Shown: positions 1-8,733 of the stretch, one piece after another
Numbering within the stretch: the stretch's first letter is position 1
Layout of the letters: each line of letters begins with the position of its first letter
Source of the DNA: Clostridia bacterium
GTDB taxonomy: Bacteria; Bacillota; Clostridia; Christensenellales; Borkfalkiaceae
Assembly (NCBI GenBank): GCA_029066845.1
Contig: JAIEFR010000004.1
Coordinates: forward strand, 65,431 to 129,430
DNA: 64,000 nucleotides
Direction of reading: 5' to 3'
Notes under the pieces: model-generated
What the model was told of the DNA's origin: nothing
The model's database searches: none
The model's input: only the letters and a program-made list of their open reading frames with translations
Made by a program: the position numbers and the translations under genes

Positions 1-275
1 TCTCGTCGGATAAAAAGCGGATAAAGAAGCTCACTTCGCAGACGGGCTTCGGAGGCGGCTGCGTAAACGACGTGGTAATTCACCTTGCAACGCCGTATAT
101 GCCTTTCGGCGGCTTCGGCGCAAGCGGTCTGGGCGGCTATCACGGCAAGGCCGGCTTCGAAACTTTCAGCCACTATAAGAGCATAGTAAACAAGTCAACG
201 CTAATCGATTTGCCTATGCGCTACCAGCCGTACACCAAAACCAACGAATACCTGATTGAAAAGTTTTTAAAGTAA
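1..275 (+). CDS. Aldehyde dehydrogenase, C-terminal fragment (5' end outside window)
   Basis: The frame is open from base 3, so the gene begins upstream of the window. The visible 90 residues are the C-terminal end of an NAD(P)-dependent aldehyde dehydrogenase of the class 3 type. They show a Gly-rich GFGGGCVNDVVIH stretch, then PFGGFGASGLGGYHGKAGFETFSHYKS, split here as PFGGFGASGLGGYHGK and AGFETFSHYKS, which is the conserved end of the catalytic and oligomerisation region. The protein would oxidise aldehydes to carboxylic acids in the cytoplasm. Substrate cannot be told because the active-site Cys/Glu region is not in view. A strong hairpin terminator follows directly. Confidence 0.9.
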   Translation, partial: SSDKKRIKKLTSQTGFGGGCVNDVVIHLATPYMPFGGFGASGLGGYHGKAGFETFSHYKSIVNKSTLIDLPMRYQPYTKTNEYLIEKFLK

Positions 276-281
276 ATAAAT

Positions 282-325
282 AGCCCGCTATCTTCTTAAA
301 CGAAGTATAGCGGGCTTTGTTTTTT
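282..325 (+). terminator. Intrinsic terminator after aldehyde dehydrogenase
   Basis: A perfect 10-bp stem (agcccgctat at 282-291 with atagcgggct at 307-316) is followed by a T-rich run. It separates the plus-strand gene from the convergent lipoprotein gene at 344-757. Confidence 0.85.
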
Positions 326-343
326 AATAAGTATTTATTTCTC

Positions 344-757
344 TTATTTTTTCAGAGTAAACGAAAAACTGCCGTCTTTGCATTTGCCGTCCGATTCGAT
401 TATTACGTAAACTGTTTTATTGCCGGTAAAAGCTTCGGTTTTACTGTCAACGGAACCGTTTGCTCCAATTTCAAACAGGTCCAGCTTTTCGTCATTATAA
501 TCGTAGTAAACTTTTATTTTTCCTTCACCCAACGTCGCTTCATAAGTTATAACTGCTTCGTCTGCGCCGTTGTTTTGCAATTTCATTACGTACGTTCCGC
601 TGAAACTGCCGAATGAAATCGACGCTTTATCCGAGGTTTCTGTCGTTGTCATCGTAGAAGAACTGTAATGGCTTACGTATTTAGTTGCGCAGGCGCATAA
701 CGTAAAACACAATACCAACGTTGCCACAGCAATGATTGCACTTACAAATTTTTTCAT
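344..757 (-). CDS. Small predicted lipoprotein of unknown function
   Basis: This 137-residue protein begins with a lipoprotein signal peptide: MKKF, a hydrophobic stretch, then a lipobox-like TLCAC with the lipidated Cys at about residue 23. The rest is Ser/Thr-rich and then beta-rich, with many alternating hydrophobic and polar residues (for example KTVYVIIESDG), suggesting a small beta-sandwich held on the outside of the membrane. I recognise no family. Start choice is supported by an AAGGAG ribosome site seven bases before the ATG and by a promoter at 797-825. It stands alone, facing the aldehyde dehydrogenase gene. Confidence 0.8.
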   Translation of the reverse strand: MKKFVSAIIAVATLVLCFTLCACATKYVSHYSSSTMTTTETSDKASISFGSFSGTYVMKLQNNGADEAVITYEATLGEGKIKVYYDYNDEKLDLFEIGANGSVDSKTEAFTGNKTVYVIIESDGKCKDGSFSFTLKK

Positions 758-796
758 AATACACTCCTTTGTAAATCACCGTTTATCGTAGTTTTG

Positions 797-825
797 ATTA
801 TATCATAAAGAAATAAAGAAAGCAA
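797..825 (-). promoter_or_regulatory. Sigma-A type promoter of the small lipoprotein gene
   Basis: On the minus strand, TTGCTT (820-825) and TATAAT (797-802) are separated by 17 bp, with a TGa extension before the -10. This spacing and the extended -10 are typical of this window. Confidence 0.8.
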
Positions 826-868
826 GATATTTATCCCTATGAAATAAAACGTAATGGAGGTGGCTTTT

Positions 869-2179
869 TTAAATAACCAACAACATAAGCCACAACGAAC
901 CTAGCGCGGTTATAAGCGTGGGTATTGCAACCGTAACGCCTATTTTAAGAAAATCGAGATAGCCGAATTTCACGCCGTGCTTGTTTAAAATATTGCTCCA
1001 CATAATGCCGGCAAGCGCGCCGATAGGGGTAAATAACGCGCCTATGTTGGAGCCTATAATCGTCGCAAACACAGCCGCAGTGCCCGCCGCGCCGCCCGTC
1101 GATTCTATGATGGACGAGAACAGCACGCTCATAGGAATGTTGTTTATCAGATTGGAAGCGATAAACGACGTCGTCCCGTATTTAATAATAGGCAGGCTGT
1201 CGCCGAAAAGCTGACCTATTGCGGCGGTTACGCCCTGCTCGTTCAGCACCACTATAAGCACGAACATCGAGAGCACGAAGGGAATAAGCTGATAGGGTGC
1301 GCGCTTTAAACAGCCCATAAGTGCGCAGGGCTTTTGCCTTCTGACCGCGGCGATAATACCCGAAATCAAAAACAGACTTCCCACGGCGCAGATGGATACC
1401 AGCCACATTTCGATGTGTATGTACGAGCCTATTGCCAGCAGAATTGTGCAAACTGCAAGGTGCACGATTCCCACCCAAAGCAAAAGCTTATCCTGAATAA
1501 CCACAATTTCCGCCTCGCCTTCTATGGGTGCGGCAAGCTTTTTGCGGAACAGCAGATACAGCGCAAGGAATGCGACTATTCCCGAAAGAACCGTGGGAAC
1601 TATGCTTATTTTCAGATAGCCGACAAAGTCTATTCCGCAGGCGGTTGCAAGGTATATATTCGTGGGGTTGCCTATAATCAGCGCCATACTCCACGTGTTG
1701 GCGGCAACGAATTCTGCGGCAAGGTAGGGGGTGGGGTTTATCTTTGCGTTCTTTGCAAAGTAGCAGATAAACGGCGTGAACGACAGAATTATTACGTCGT
1801 TGGAGGTAAATACGGTCAGCACCGAAACGGTTATGTAGAGGTATAAAAACAGTTTCGTCTGTCCCGTTTTGGCTTTCTTTAAGGCAACGCCCGCAAGGAA
1901 GCGGAAAAAGCCGAGTTCGTCAAGGAAGATTGAAAGCACGGTCATCGATATGAACAGGACGAGAATTTTAAGGGGATTTATAGCCGTGTCGGAAATGAGT
2001 GCTTTGCCCACCGTAACTATATCCGCCTTACCGCAGGCAAGCAGTATCGCCGCGCCGACCAGCGTTATTATCCAGTACGTATCTATCGAAATTTTACCGA
2101 TTTTTATTTTCGGAAAAAGCAGTATGCTCAGTATCATTGCGATGCAGGTTATACCGCAGATAATCAAAGAAACAACCAT
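869..2179 (-). CDS. ArsB/SLC13-type ion transporter (arsenical-pump or anion permease family)
   Basis: A polytopic membrane protein of about 436 residues with roughly ten to twelve hydrophobic segments. The first half carries TSNDVIILSFTPF followed by IIGNPTNIYLATACGID, and the second half SNLINNIPMSVLF followed by GSNIGALFTPIGAL. Such paired helical-hairpin motifs (TNDV and GxNxG/PxG) are those of the ion transporter superfamily that holds ArsB, CitMHS and SLC13. It could export arsenite or move a small anion; no arsR or arsA neighbour is present, so I do not assign arsenite. The ATG at 2179 is preferred over a TTG at 2215 because it begins with a good membrane helix and has a purine-rich site upstream. 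Confidence 0.8.
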   Translation of the reverse strand: MVVSLIICGITCIAMILSILLFPKIKIGKISIDTYWIITLVGAAILLACGKADIVTVGKALISDTAINPLKILVLFISMTVLSIFLDELGFFRFLAGVALKKAKTGQTKLFLYLYITVSVLTVFTSNDVIILSFTPFICYFAKNAKINPTPYLAAEFVAANTWSMALIIGNPTNIYLATACGIDFVGYLKISIVPTVLSGIVAFLALYLLFRKKLAAPIEGEAEIVVIQDKLLLWVGIVHLAVCTILLAIGSYIHIEMWLVSICAVGSLFLISGIIAAVRRQKPCALMGCLKRAPYQLIPFVLSMFVLIVVLNEQGVTAAIGQLFGDSLPIIKYGTTSFIASNLINNIPMSVLFSSIIESTGGAAGTAAVFATIIGSNIGALFTPIGALAGIMWSNILNKHGVKFGYLDFLKIGVTVAIPTLITALGSLWLMLLVI

Positions 2180-2270
2180 AGTTTTAAATCTTCCGTGCAA
2201 CAGAAATGTTATCAAAACCTTTTCCGTTTGTCAACATATTATGTGTATGCGCGCGCGGCGTCAACCGTAC

Positions 2271-2300
2271 AAAAAAAAGCGGCTTCCTAAGAAACCGCTT
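2271..2300 (-). terminator. Intrinsic terminator after the GGGtGRT gene
   Basis: A 10-bp stem with one mismatch (2277-2286 with 2291-2300) is flanked by an A run at 2271-2278, which reads as a T run on the minus strand. It ends the NifU-like/GGGtGRT operon and sits before the permease gene. Confidence 0.8.
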
Positions 2301-2324
2301 TTTTATATTTCAGTTTATTTGCAA

Positions 2325-3326
2325 TTACTTGGTCATACCTTCCTGAACGGCAACCGCAACTGCAACAGTAGCTCCCACCATAGGATTGTTGCCCATACCG
2401 ATGAGACCCATCATTTCAACGTGGGCAGGAACGGAGGAGGAGCCTGCGAACTGTGCGTCCGAGTGCATTCTTCCCATCGTGTCGGTCATACCGTAGCTGG
2501 AAGGACCTGCGCCCATATTGTCGGGGTGAAGCGTTCTGCCCGTGCCGCCGCCGGAAGCAACCGAGAAGTACTTCTCGCCGTTCTCATAGCACCACTTCTT
2601 GTAGGTGCCCGCAACGGGATGCTGGAAGCGGGTGGGGTTGGTGGAGTTACCCGTAATGGAAACGGTAACGTGCTCGAGCTGCATAATCGCAACGCCCTCG
2701 GGAACGTTGTCCGCGCCGTAGCACTTAACTTTCGCTCTGGGACCGTCGGAGAAAGCAACGGTGTCAACCACCTTAACCGTCTCGGTGTAGGGGTCGAACT
2801 TGGTTCTCACGTAGGTGAAGCCGTTAATTCTGGAAATGATATAAGCCGCGTCCTTGCCCAGACCGTTGAGGATAACGCGCAGGGGCTTAACCCTTACTTT
2901 GTTTGCGTTCTCGGCAATTTTAATCGCGCCTTCCGCAGCCGCAAAGCTTTCGTGACCTGCAAGGAAGCAGAAGCAGTCGGTTTCTTCGGAAAGGAGCATT
3001 GCGCCCAGATTACCGTGACCTAAGCCGACCTTTCTGTTTTCGGCAACCGAACCGGTAATGCAGAAAGCCTGCAAGCCGATACCGATAGCAGCCGCAGCGT
3101 CGGCAGCCTTCGTGCAACCCTTCTTGATTGCGATAGCCGCGCCTACGGTGTAAGCCCAGACTGCGTTTTCAAAGCAGATGGGCTGGGTGCCGCGAACTAT
3201 CTTGTCGCAGTCAACGCCCTTGGAAAGGCAGATGTCGCGGCATTCCTCAATCGATTTAATGCCGTACTCTTTCAATACGCCCAAAATTTTCTTTTCTCTT
3301 CTCTCATATCCTTCGAAAAGTGCCAT
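2325..3326 (-). CDS. GGGtGRT family protein (partner of a NifU-like scaffold)
   Basis: The 333-residue protein carries the signature GGGTGRTLHPDNMGAG at about residues 259-274, followed by SSYGMTDTMGRMHSDAQFAG. This is the hallmark of the GGGtGRT family, named for that motif and of unknown function. It is predicted cytoplasmic, with no signal peptide or membrane helix. The N-terminal part has several Cys residues (around IEECRDICLSKGVDCDK) that might bind metal. It starts two bases after the stop of a NifU-like gene, so both are made from one mRNA. The constant pairing suggests a role in iron-sulfur cluster handling or in an Fe-S enzyme, but that is inference. Confidence 0.85.
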   Translation of the reverse strand: MALFEGYERREKKILGVLKEYGIKSIEECRDICLSKGVDCDKIVRGTQPICFENAVWAYTVGAAIAIKKGCTKAADAAAAIGIGLQAFCITGSVAENRKVGLGHGNLGAMLLSEETDCFCFLAGHESFAAAEGAIKIAENANKVRVKPLRVILNGLGKDAAYIISRINGFTYVRTKFDPYTETVKVVDTVAFSDGPRAKVKCYGADNVPEGVAIMQLEHVTVSITGNSTNPTRFQHPVAGTYKKWCYENGEKYFSVASGGGTGRTLHPDNMGAGPSSYGMTDTMGRMHSDAQFAGSSSVPAHVEMMGLIGMGNNPMVGATVAVAVAVQEGMTK

Positions 3327-3328
3327 AA

Positions 3329-4054
3329 TCAGTCAACCTCCTTGTCCGTTCTGGGGTCGATGTGCTTAACCGCACCCTGTTCCTTGGTATATCTGCCGTA
3401 AGTGCCGACAGACTTCTCGTAAGCTTCGTTAGGCGTAAGACCCTTCTTAATGAAGTCGGTCATCTTGCCGAGCGAAACGAATTTGTATCCGCAAACCTCG
3501 TTGTTCTTGTCGAGAGCGAGGGAGAGGACGTAGCCTTCAGCCATTTCCAGGTATCTCACGCCCTTAGCGGCGGTGCCGTACATCGTGCCCACCTGCGAGC
3601 GCAAGCCCTTGCCCAGGTCTTCCAGTCCCGCGCCTACGGGCAGACCGTCGTCGGAGAAAGCCGACTGCGTTCTTCCGTAAACGATTTGCAGGAACAACTC
3701 TCTCATTGCCGTGTTGATTGCGTCGCACACAAGGTCGGTATTCAGAGCTTCTAAAATGGTCTTGTGGGGAAGAATTTCCGCCGCCATAGCCGCCGAGTGG
3801 GTCATACCCGAGCAACCGATGGTTTCAACCAGAGCCTCCTGAATTATGCCGTCCTTTACGTTGAGCGTAAGCTTGCACGCACCCTGCTGAGGGGCGCACC
3901 AGCCGATACCGTGCGTAAGACCTTTAATGTCCTTGATTTCCTTTGCCTGAATCCACTGTCCTTCCTCGGGGATGGGAGCGGGTCCGTGTTCAAACCTGCC
4001 GGAAACACCCTTGGCAACGCAAATCATATTTTCGACGTCTTTTGAATACTGCAT
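3329..4054 (-). CDS. NifU-like iron-sulfur cluster assembly scaffold (N-terminal domain)
   Basis: A 241-residue cytoplasmic protein resembling the NifU/IscU N-terminal domain. Candidate cluster-binding cysteines lie in WCAPQQGACKL (about residues 53-60), in ETIGCSGMTHSA (about 81) and in DLVCDAIN (about 109), matching the three-cysteine layout of IscU-type scaffolds. The C-terminal third is extended relative to IscU. GTG at 4057 and ATG at 4054 are adjacent starts; the ATG is better spaced from GGAGG at 4062-4066. No iscS or suf gene is nearby, so the sulfur donor is encoded elsewhere. It is co-transcribed with the GGGtGRT gene. Confidence 0.85.
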   Translation of the reverse strand: MQYSKDVENMICVAKGVSGRFEHGPAPIPEEGQWIQAKEIKDIKGLTHGIGWCAPQQGACKLTLNVKDGIIQEALVETIGCSGMTHSAAMAAEILPHKTILEALNTDLVCDAINTAMRELFLQIVYGRTQSAFSDDGLPVGAGLEDLGKGLRSQVGTMYGTAAKGVRYLEMAEGYVLSLALDKNNEVCGYKFVSLGKMTDFIKKGLTPNEAYEKSVGTYGRYTKEQGAVKHIDPRTDKEVD

Positions 4055-4094
4055 CACATATCCTCCAAAAAATATTTCTTTATCTCACCCGATA

Positions 4095-4123
4095 AGTATA
4101 ACACAGCCCGACGGAATTTTCAA
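4095..4123 (-). promoter_or_regulatory. Promoter of the NifU-like/GGGtGRT operon
   Basis: On the minus strand TTGAAA (4118-4123), a 17-bp spacer and TATACT (4095-4100) form a standard sigma-A promoter about 40 bp before the ATG. Confidence 0.8.
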
Positions 4124-4187
4124 CAAGTTACAGCATAATTTTCGCTGACAAAGAGTAAAATTTTGAGTTCAACTTGACTAAAAACTG

Positions 4188-4215
4188 TTTACACACAGAC
4201 AAAAAGTATTATAAT
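4188..4215 (+). promoter_or_regulatory. Promoter of the mcsA-mcsB-clpC operon
   Basis: TTTACA (4188-4193), 16 bp, and TATAAT (4210-4215) precede mcsA. I looked for the tandem CtsR heptad that normally governs this operon and found only a poor partial match upstream. Confidence 0.7.
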
Positions 4216-4270
4216 ATAAGTGTGCGTAAATAAGAATACGCAAATGCTATGTAAAGAGTGGGTATAATAA

Positions 4271-4759
4271 GTGCTCTGTCAGAATTGTAGAAAACGCGAA
4301 GCAACTGTAAACCGTGTGGAAACGGTGGGCGGCAAGTCTTGCTCGCAGCATCTTTGCGCCATATGCGCGAACGAGCTGTTCGGCGACTTTGAAAACGAAG
4401 TTGCCAACGCTATGCTTTCCGGTCTTTTCGACGGCTTCGAGCCCGAGGATAAGGTCTGCCCCGGATGCGGTATGACCTTTACCGAATACGAAAGGAGCGG
4501 TCTTTTGGGCTGCCCCAGCTGCTACGACTATTTCAACGAGGAGCTTCTTCCCTACATAGCCCGCATACAGGGTAAGACCGTGCACGTGGGCAAGGGCGGC
4601 GGAGTGTATACCTCCGAGCACGACTTGCGCCTTAAGCTTTCTTCCCTGCAGAACGCAATGGAGCAGGCGCTTTCCCGCGGCGACTACGCCGAAGCGGGCA
4701 GAATAAACGAGCATATGAACGCGCTCAAAAAGCGCAACACGGGGGCGCGGAGATGGTAG
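4271..4759 (+). CDS. mcsA: McsA, zinc-binding activator of protein arginine kinase McsB
   Basis: The 162-residue protein has CxxC pairs at residues 3/6, 29/32, about 63/66 (CPGC) and about 82/85 (CPSC), the zinc-finger pattern of McsA. A C-terminal UVR (UvrB/UvrC) helix pair follows at about residues 120-156. McsA activates the arginine kinase McsB, which marks proteins with phospho-arginine for ClpC-ClpP degradation. It starts with GTG; an AAAGAGTGGG purine stretch lies upstream. Its last seven bases overlap mcsB. In most Firmicutes ctsR precedes this gene, but here no coding sequence lies between 4055 and 4270. Confidence 0.92.
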   Translation: MLCQNCRKREATVNRVETVGGKSCSQHLCAICANELFGDFENEVANAMLSGLFDGFEPEDKVCPGCGMTFTEYERSGLLGCPSCYDYFNEELLPYIARIQGKTVHVGKGGGVYTSEHDLRLKLSSLQNAMEQALSRGDYAEAGRINEHMNALKKRNTGARRW

Positions 4760-5769
4760 ATTTCAAGCTCGGCACGGTAATGGCGTCGCGCATACGACTT
4801 GCGCGCAACCTCAACGGTTATCCCTTTCCCGCACGTCTGCGCAGCGCAAGACAGGCAAAGGAAATAATCCGCTCGGTCTCCGCGGCAATAAACAAGGTTG
4901 ACGAATTCCGCCTGTACTATATGGACGGCATATCCGAAGACGACGCGTTAAACCTTGTGGAAAACAGACTTATAAGCCCCGCGCTTTTAAACACGCCGTC
5001 GCGTTCGGCTGCGCTCATCAACGAAAAGTGCGATATATCCATAATGATAAACGAGGAGGACCACCTCAGGGAGCAGTGCATTTCGAAGGGAATGTCCCTG
5101 CGCCCCGCGTACGAGCTTATGTCCTCCAAGGACAGCCTCATTGCCCGTTCCATACCGTTTGCCTACGACGAGCAGCTGGGCTATCTCACCGCGTGCCCCA
5201 CAAATCTCGGCACGGGGCTGAGGGCTTCGGTAATGATGTTCCTGCCCGCTCTTGAACTGGGCGGCGTAATGCCCGACGTCATCAAGAGCGTAACCCGTCT
5301 GGGGCTTACCGTGCGCGGCGCGTACGGCGAAGGCAGCAAGGCGAAGGGCTATATATATCAGGTCAGCAACGAGGTGACTCTGGGCGTGACCGAGGAAACG
5401 ATAATTTCGCAGGTCGAATCGGTTGTATCCAAAATCGTGGAGATGGAGGCGAGCGAGCGCAAGCGGCTCAAGGGCTGTGCGGGTGCGCTAATACTCAAGG
5501 ACAAGTGCCTGCGCGCCTACGGCTTGCTTACCAACTGCGCGCTTTTAACAAACAGCGAGCTGGACGCTCTCTGCGCGGACTTAAAGCTGGGCGCGTGCCT
5601 GGGCTTTCTCAACGTCAGCGACATAGCGGCGGTAGACGACCTTATGCTTCAGATGAAGCCTTCAAACCTCAACGCGCTTGCGGGCAGAACGCTGGAAACG
5701 CAGGAGAGGGACGCATACCGCGCGCAATACTCGTCCAAAAAGATAGCAAGCTGGGTAACGAGGGGCTGA
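4753..5769 (+). CDS. mcsB: McsB, protein arginine kinase
   Basis: A 338-residue member of the phosphagen-kinase fold family, slightly shorter than the Bacillus enzyme. It shows the N-terminal SRIRLARNLNGYPFP nucleotide-binding segment, CPTNLGTGLRASVMMFLP with the catalytic Cys (about residue 158), and the RGAYGEGSKAKG loop. A C-terminal RDAYRA (about residues 320-325) matches the RDxxRA phospho-arginine-sensing motif that allosterically activates McsB. It phosphorylates arginines on aberrant proteins, creating a degron recognised by the ClpC N-domain. It overlaps mcsA and is followed 40 bp later by clpC, so all three are probably co-expressed. Confidence 0.95.
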   Translation: MVDFKLGTVMASRIRLARNLNGYPFPARLRSARQAKEIIRSVSAAINKVDEFRLYYMDGISEDDALNLVENRLISPALLNTPSRSAALINEKCDISIMINEEDHLREQCISKGMSLRPAYELMSSKDSLIARSIPFAYDEQLGYLTACPTNLGTGLRASVMMFLPALELGGVMPDVIKSVTRLGLTVRGAYGEGSKAKGYIYQVSNEVTLGVTEETIISQVESVVSKIVEMEASERKRLKGCAGALILKDKCLRAYGLLTNCALLTNSELDALCADLKLGACLGFLNVSDIAAVDDLMLQMKPSNLNALAGRTLETQERDAYRAQYSSKKIASWVTRG

Positions 5770-5809
5770 TTAAAGCGGCAATTCAAAACTAATTAGGAGA
5801 GATAAAAGA

Positions 5810-8323
5810 GTGGAATTTCAAAGATTTTCACGCAATCTGCAAAAGGTGCTTTCGGTTTCGAGGGAGGTAACCGCCTCGCTTGAAATAAGCTATATCGGCA
5901 GCGAACACATAGTGTACGCAATGCTCTGCACGCCCGATTGCATAGCGGGCAAAATTCTTGCTTCGCTGGGCGTAACCGAGGAGAGCTACAGGCGTTTCCT
6001 CGTCAAGGCGGTAGACCACCGCTGTACCATAAACGGCTTCACGCCGCGCACCAAGCATATGCTGGAGCAGGCAAAGGATTTCGCGCTTGCCTATAACGAG
6101 GACGGACTTGCCGGCACCGAGCATCTTTTATATGCGGTCAACCAGTCGCCCGACTGCCTTGCCATCTACATCTTAAAGGCTCTCGGCGTGAGTATGTCCG
6201 CGCTTTCGGCAATGCTCGAACAGGCGATTTCCGGCGACATAGACGATTTTGACGACGAGGATTATTCCTCGGGCTATACTTCGTCTTTCGAAAGATTTTC
6301 CGCCCACCAGCCGCAGGGCAAGGAGGAGCGCAAGAGCGACAGAAAGAGCGAGCGCAAGAACGACTCCGCTTTGGACGAAAACGTTTTGCAGTACGGCACC
6401 GACCTCACCGCAAAGGCGAAGGAGGGCAAGATCGATCCCGTCATCGGCAGAAAGAAAGAGATTGACAAAATTATTCAGGTGCTTTCGCGCCGCACCAAGA
6501 ACAACCCCGTGCTCATAGGCGAGCCCGGTGTAGGTAAATCGGCGGTAGTCGAGGGGCTTGCGCAGGCGATAATCAACAACGAAGTGCCCGACCTTTTAAA
6601 GGGCAAAACGGTGTTCTCTCTCGACCTTTCCAGCTTGGTTGCAGGCGCAAAATACCGCGGCGATTTCGAGCAACGTTTAAAGGATGCAATCAACACCATA
6701 AAGACCAACGGCAACGTAATACTGTTCATAGACGAAATTCACCTTCTCGTCGGCGCGGGCGCGTCGGCGGAGGGCAAGATGGACGCGGCTAACATTTTAA
6801 AGCCCCTGCTTGCCCGCGGCGAGTTGCAGACGGTGGGCGCAACCACGCTTGACGAATACCGCAAATATATCGAAAAGGACGCGGCTCTGGAACGCCGTTT
6901 CACTCCCGTGCAGGTCGAAGAGCCGACGGTGGAGGACACGGTAGAAATTTTAAGGGGCTTGCGCGACAAGTACGAAGCGCACCACAAAGTCGCTATTTCG
7001 GACGAGGCGATAATCGCCGCCGCAACCCTTTCGGACAGATATATCACCGACCGTTTCCTTCCCGACAAGGCAATCGACCTTGTTGACGAAGCGGCTTCGC
7101 GCGCGCGCCTCAATACCTATAATTCACCGCACGAACTCACCGAGCTGGAAGAAAAGCTCAAACGCCTCACCTACGAAAAGAACAAGGCGGCGAGGGGCGA
7201 AAACTACGATATGGCAAAGGAGCTCGTCAACGAAATCAACGAGGTCCAGGAAAAGATAAAGGAAATCCACGACGAGTGGAAGGGCGGACAGTCCGCGCCC
7301 GCAATCGGCGCGGAGGACATCGCGCAGGTCGTAAGCGGCTGGTCGGGTGTGCCCGTCTTGAAGCTTACCGAGCAGGAGAGCGAAAAGCTTCTGCACCTGG
7401 AAGAAAATCTGCACAGGCGCATAATCGGTCAGGACGAGGCGGTTTCCGCCGTTGCAAGGGCGATACGCCGTGCGCGCGCAGGACTCAACGAAAGCGGCAA
7501 ACCCATCGGTTCGTTCATATTCGTCGGACCTACGGGCGTAGGTAAAACCGACCTTGCCAAGGCGCTTGCGGAAAGTATGTTCGGCGACGAAAAACTGCTT
7601 ATCCGCCTGGATATGTCCGAGTTTATGGAAAAACATTCGGTATCCAAGCTCATCGGCGCGCCTCCCGGATACGTCGGCTACGACGACAACGCGGGCGGTC
7701 AGCTGACCGAGCGCGTAAGAAGAAAGCCCTACTCCGTAGTACTGTTCGACGAGGTTGAAAAAGCCCACCCCGACGTCTTCAACATTCTGTTGCAGATTCT
7801 GGACGACGGCAGACTTTCGGACAGCAAGGGCAGGGTAGTCAACTTTAAAAACACCATAATTATACTGACCTCCAACGTCGGCGCAAGCCAGATTAAAAAG
7901 ATGTCCTCTTTCGGCTTCACCTCTGGCGAAAGCGACGGTTACGACGATATGAAGGACGCAATCGACAGCGCGTTGAAGGAGCAGTTCCGCCCCGAGTTCT
8001 TGAACCGTCTTGACGACGTAATAGTATTCCGCAAGCTCTCCAAGGAGGAGGCGGGCAAAATATGCTACAAGATAATCGAAAGCCTGCGCGTGCGCTTGCG
8101 CCAGAAGAGCATTTCGCTTGAAATCGCACCCGACGCAATGGAAAAGCTTATCGAGGAAGGCTATTCGGAAGTCTACGGCGCGCGCCCTATGAAGCGCATA
8201 GTGCAGCGGCGTATAGAGGATAGGCTTTCGGACGAAATACTTGCAGGTCACATTCTCCCCGGCGAGCAGGTAACCGTGGGATTGAAGGACGGCGAATTTT
8301 CCTTCCGCTCCGAAAAGAAGTAA
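5810..8323 (+). CDS. clpC: ClpC, AAA+ unfoldase subunit of the Clp protease
   Basis: An 837-residue class I Clp ATPase. Order: Clp-N double repeat (residues 1-140) that binds phospho-arginine, an acidic and charged linker, AAA-1 with Walker A GEPGVGKS (237-244) and Walker [10 protein letters not shown] (about 303), a middle UVR coiled coil (about 440-480), and AAA-2 with Walker A GPTGVGKT (573-580) and Walker [10 protein letters not shown]. It unfolds substrates and feeds them to ClpP, with McsB or MecA as adaptor. The GTG start at 5810 has an AGGAGA site at 5795-5800. clpP is not in the window. A strong terminator closes the operon. Confidence 0.97.
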   Translation: MEFQRFSRNLQKVLSVSREVTASLEISYIGSEHIVYAMLCTPDCIAGKILASLGVTEESYRRFLVKAVDHRCTINGFTPRTKHMLEQAKDFALAYNEDGLAGTEHLLYAVNQSPDCLAIYILKALGVSMSALSAMLEQAISGDIDDFDDEDYSSGYTSSFERFSAHQPQGKEERKSDRKSERKNDSALDENVLQYGTDLTAKAKEGKIDPVIGRKKEIDKIIQVLSRRTKNNPVLIGEPGVGKSAVVEGLAQAIINNEVPDLLKGKTVFSLDLSSLVAGAKYRGDFEQRLKDAINTIKTNGNVILFIDEIHLLVGAGASAEGKMDAANILKPLLARGELQTVGATTLDEYRKYIEKDAALERRFTPVQVEEPTVEDTVEILRGLRDKYEAHHKVAISDEAIIAAATLSDRYITDRFLPDKAIDLVDEAASRARLNTYNSPHELTELEEKLKRLTYEKNKAARGENYDMAKELVNEINEVQEKIKEIHDEWKGGQSAPAIGAEDIAQVVSGWSGVPVLKLTEQESEKLLHLEENLHRRIIGQDEAVSAVARAIRRARAGLNESGKPIGSFIFVGPTGVGKTDLAKALAESMFGDEKLLIRLDMSEFMEKHSVSKLIGAPPGYVGYDDNAGGQLTERVRRKPYSVVLFDEVEKAHPDVFNILLQILDDGRLSDSKGRVVNFKNTIIILTSNVGASQIKKMSSFGFTSGESDGYDDMKDAIDSALKEQFRPEFLNRLDDVIVFRKLSKEEAGKICYKIIESLRVRLRQKSISLEIAPDAMEKLIEEGYSEVYGARPMKRIVQRRIEDRLSDEILAGHILPGEQVTVGLKDGEFSFRSEKK

Positions 8324-8338
8324 ATAAAAGTAAATAAA

Positions 8339-8370
8339 AGCCCCGCGGCGTTCGCCGCGGGGCTTTTTTT
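8339..8370 (+). terminator. Intrinsic terminator of the clpC operon
   Basis: A 12-bp GC-rich stem (agccccgcggcg with cgccgcggggct, 8339-8364) and an 8-T run. The same AGCCCCGCGG core is reused in the terminator at 14549. Confidence 0.95.
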
Positions 8371-8413
8371 GCGCTTAAATACCACAACATATTGTGTTTT
8401 ATGTAAAATTTAG

Positions 8414-8471
8414 CACTATTTTTAAAAAATATGTCGAAAAGTATTGAAATGTCAAAAATCCGTGATATAAT
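8414..8471 (+). promoter_or_regulatory. Promoter of the first giant surface protein, with a Spo0A-box-like site
   Basis: TTGAAA (8444-8449), 16 bp and TATAAT (8466-8471, extended by TGa). TGTCGAA at 8432-8438 is an exact match to the Spo0A box consensus TGNCGAA and lies five bases before the -35. The block cactatttt...TGTCGAA-aagta-TTGAAAT...GTGATATAAT recurs almost base for base before the second giant gene (38107-38165), so it is a shared regulatory unit. The predicted start of transcription is near 8478. Confidence 0.75.
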
Positions 8472-8477
8472 ATTTAT

Positions 8478-8733
8478 GCTTAAAGATTTGAATATGGAGG
8501 AGTCCCTCTTTGACTCTTCCTGATTGTCCGTATTTTTTTATGCGGTTTTTTCCGCATAGATTTTTTCGGCAACCAAAAATTATGACTAATAACCGCAACA
8601 AACCTCAGGGGCAATTCGTACCCTCTTTTCCTGTGGTTATTAGTTGAATAAATTACATACGGAAATCAAATCTTTAAGCAATCGTTGAGGGTACTATTTG
8701 CGGGCAACCTTTAACGGTTGCCCTTATTTTTTT
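8478..8733 (+). ncRNA. Structured leader RNA (or independent small RNA) with attenuator
   Basis: Transcription should start where a 14-bp closing helix begins (8478-8491 with 8666-8679, perfect). Inside are a hairpin at 8496-8519 (8 bp with one G-U), a 7-bp helix tccgtat/atacgga (8527-8533 with 8657-8663), a hairpin with a U6 loop (8539-8545 with 8552-8558), and a 13-bp stem (8585-8597 with 8632-8644). The whole forms a nested multi-branch fold. A terminator follows at 8702-8733. I could not match it to a riboswitch class I know; the T-box, yybP-ykoY and c-di-GMP signatures are absent. It may instead be a stand-alone RNA that reads through into the giant gene. Confidence 0.6.
8702..8733 (+). 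terminator. Attenuator-type terminator in the leader of the giant surface protein
   Basis: gggcaacc (8702-8709) pairs with ggttgccc (8716-8723), then a T-rich run to 8733. Two competing pairings are visible: tttgcgggc (8697-8705) with gcccgcaaa (8735-8743), which would break the terminator and occlude bases next to the AGGAG site; and an earlier ggcaacc copy (8568-8574) that could pair with ggttgcc. Such mutually exclusive helices suggest conditional termination. Confidence 0.7.

Noticed and set aside
1869..3023. 384-codon plus-strand frame across the permease and GGGtGRT genes
   Set aside because: It crosses two clear minus-strand genes and a terminator and encodes no recognisable protein.
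4146..4160. CtsR heptad repeat
   Set aside because: gacaaagagtaaa is only a partial match with the wrong repeat and spacing.
8478..8679. MITE with 14-bp terminal inverted repeats
   Set aside because: No target-site duplication is visible, the promoter start coincides with the repeat, and internal stems are nested like a folded RNA. It is not fully excluded, but an RNA is the better reading.
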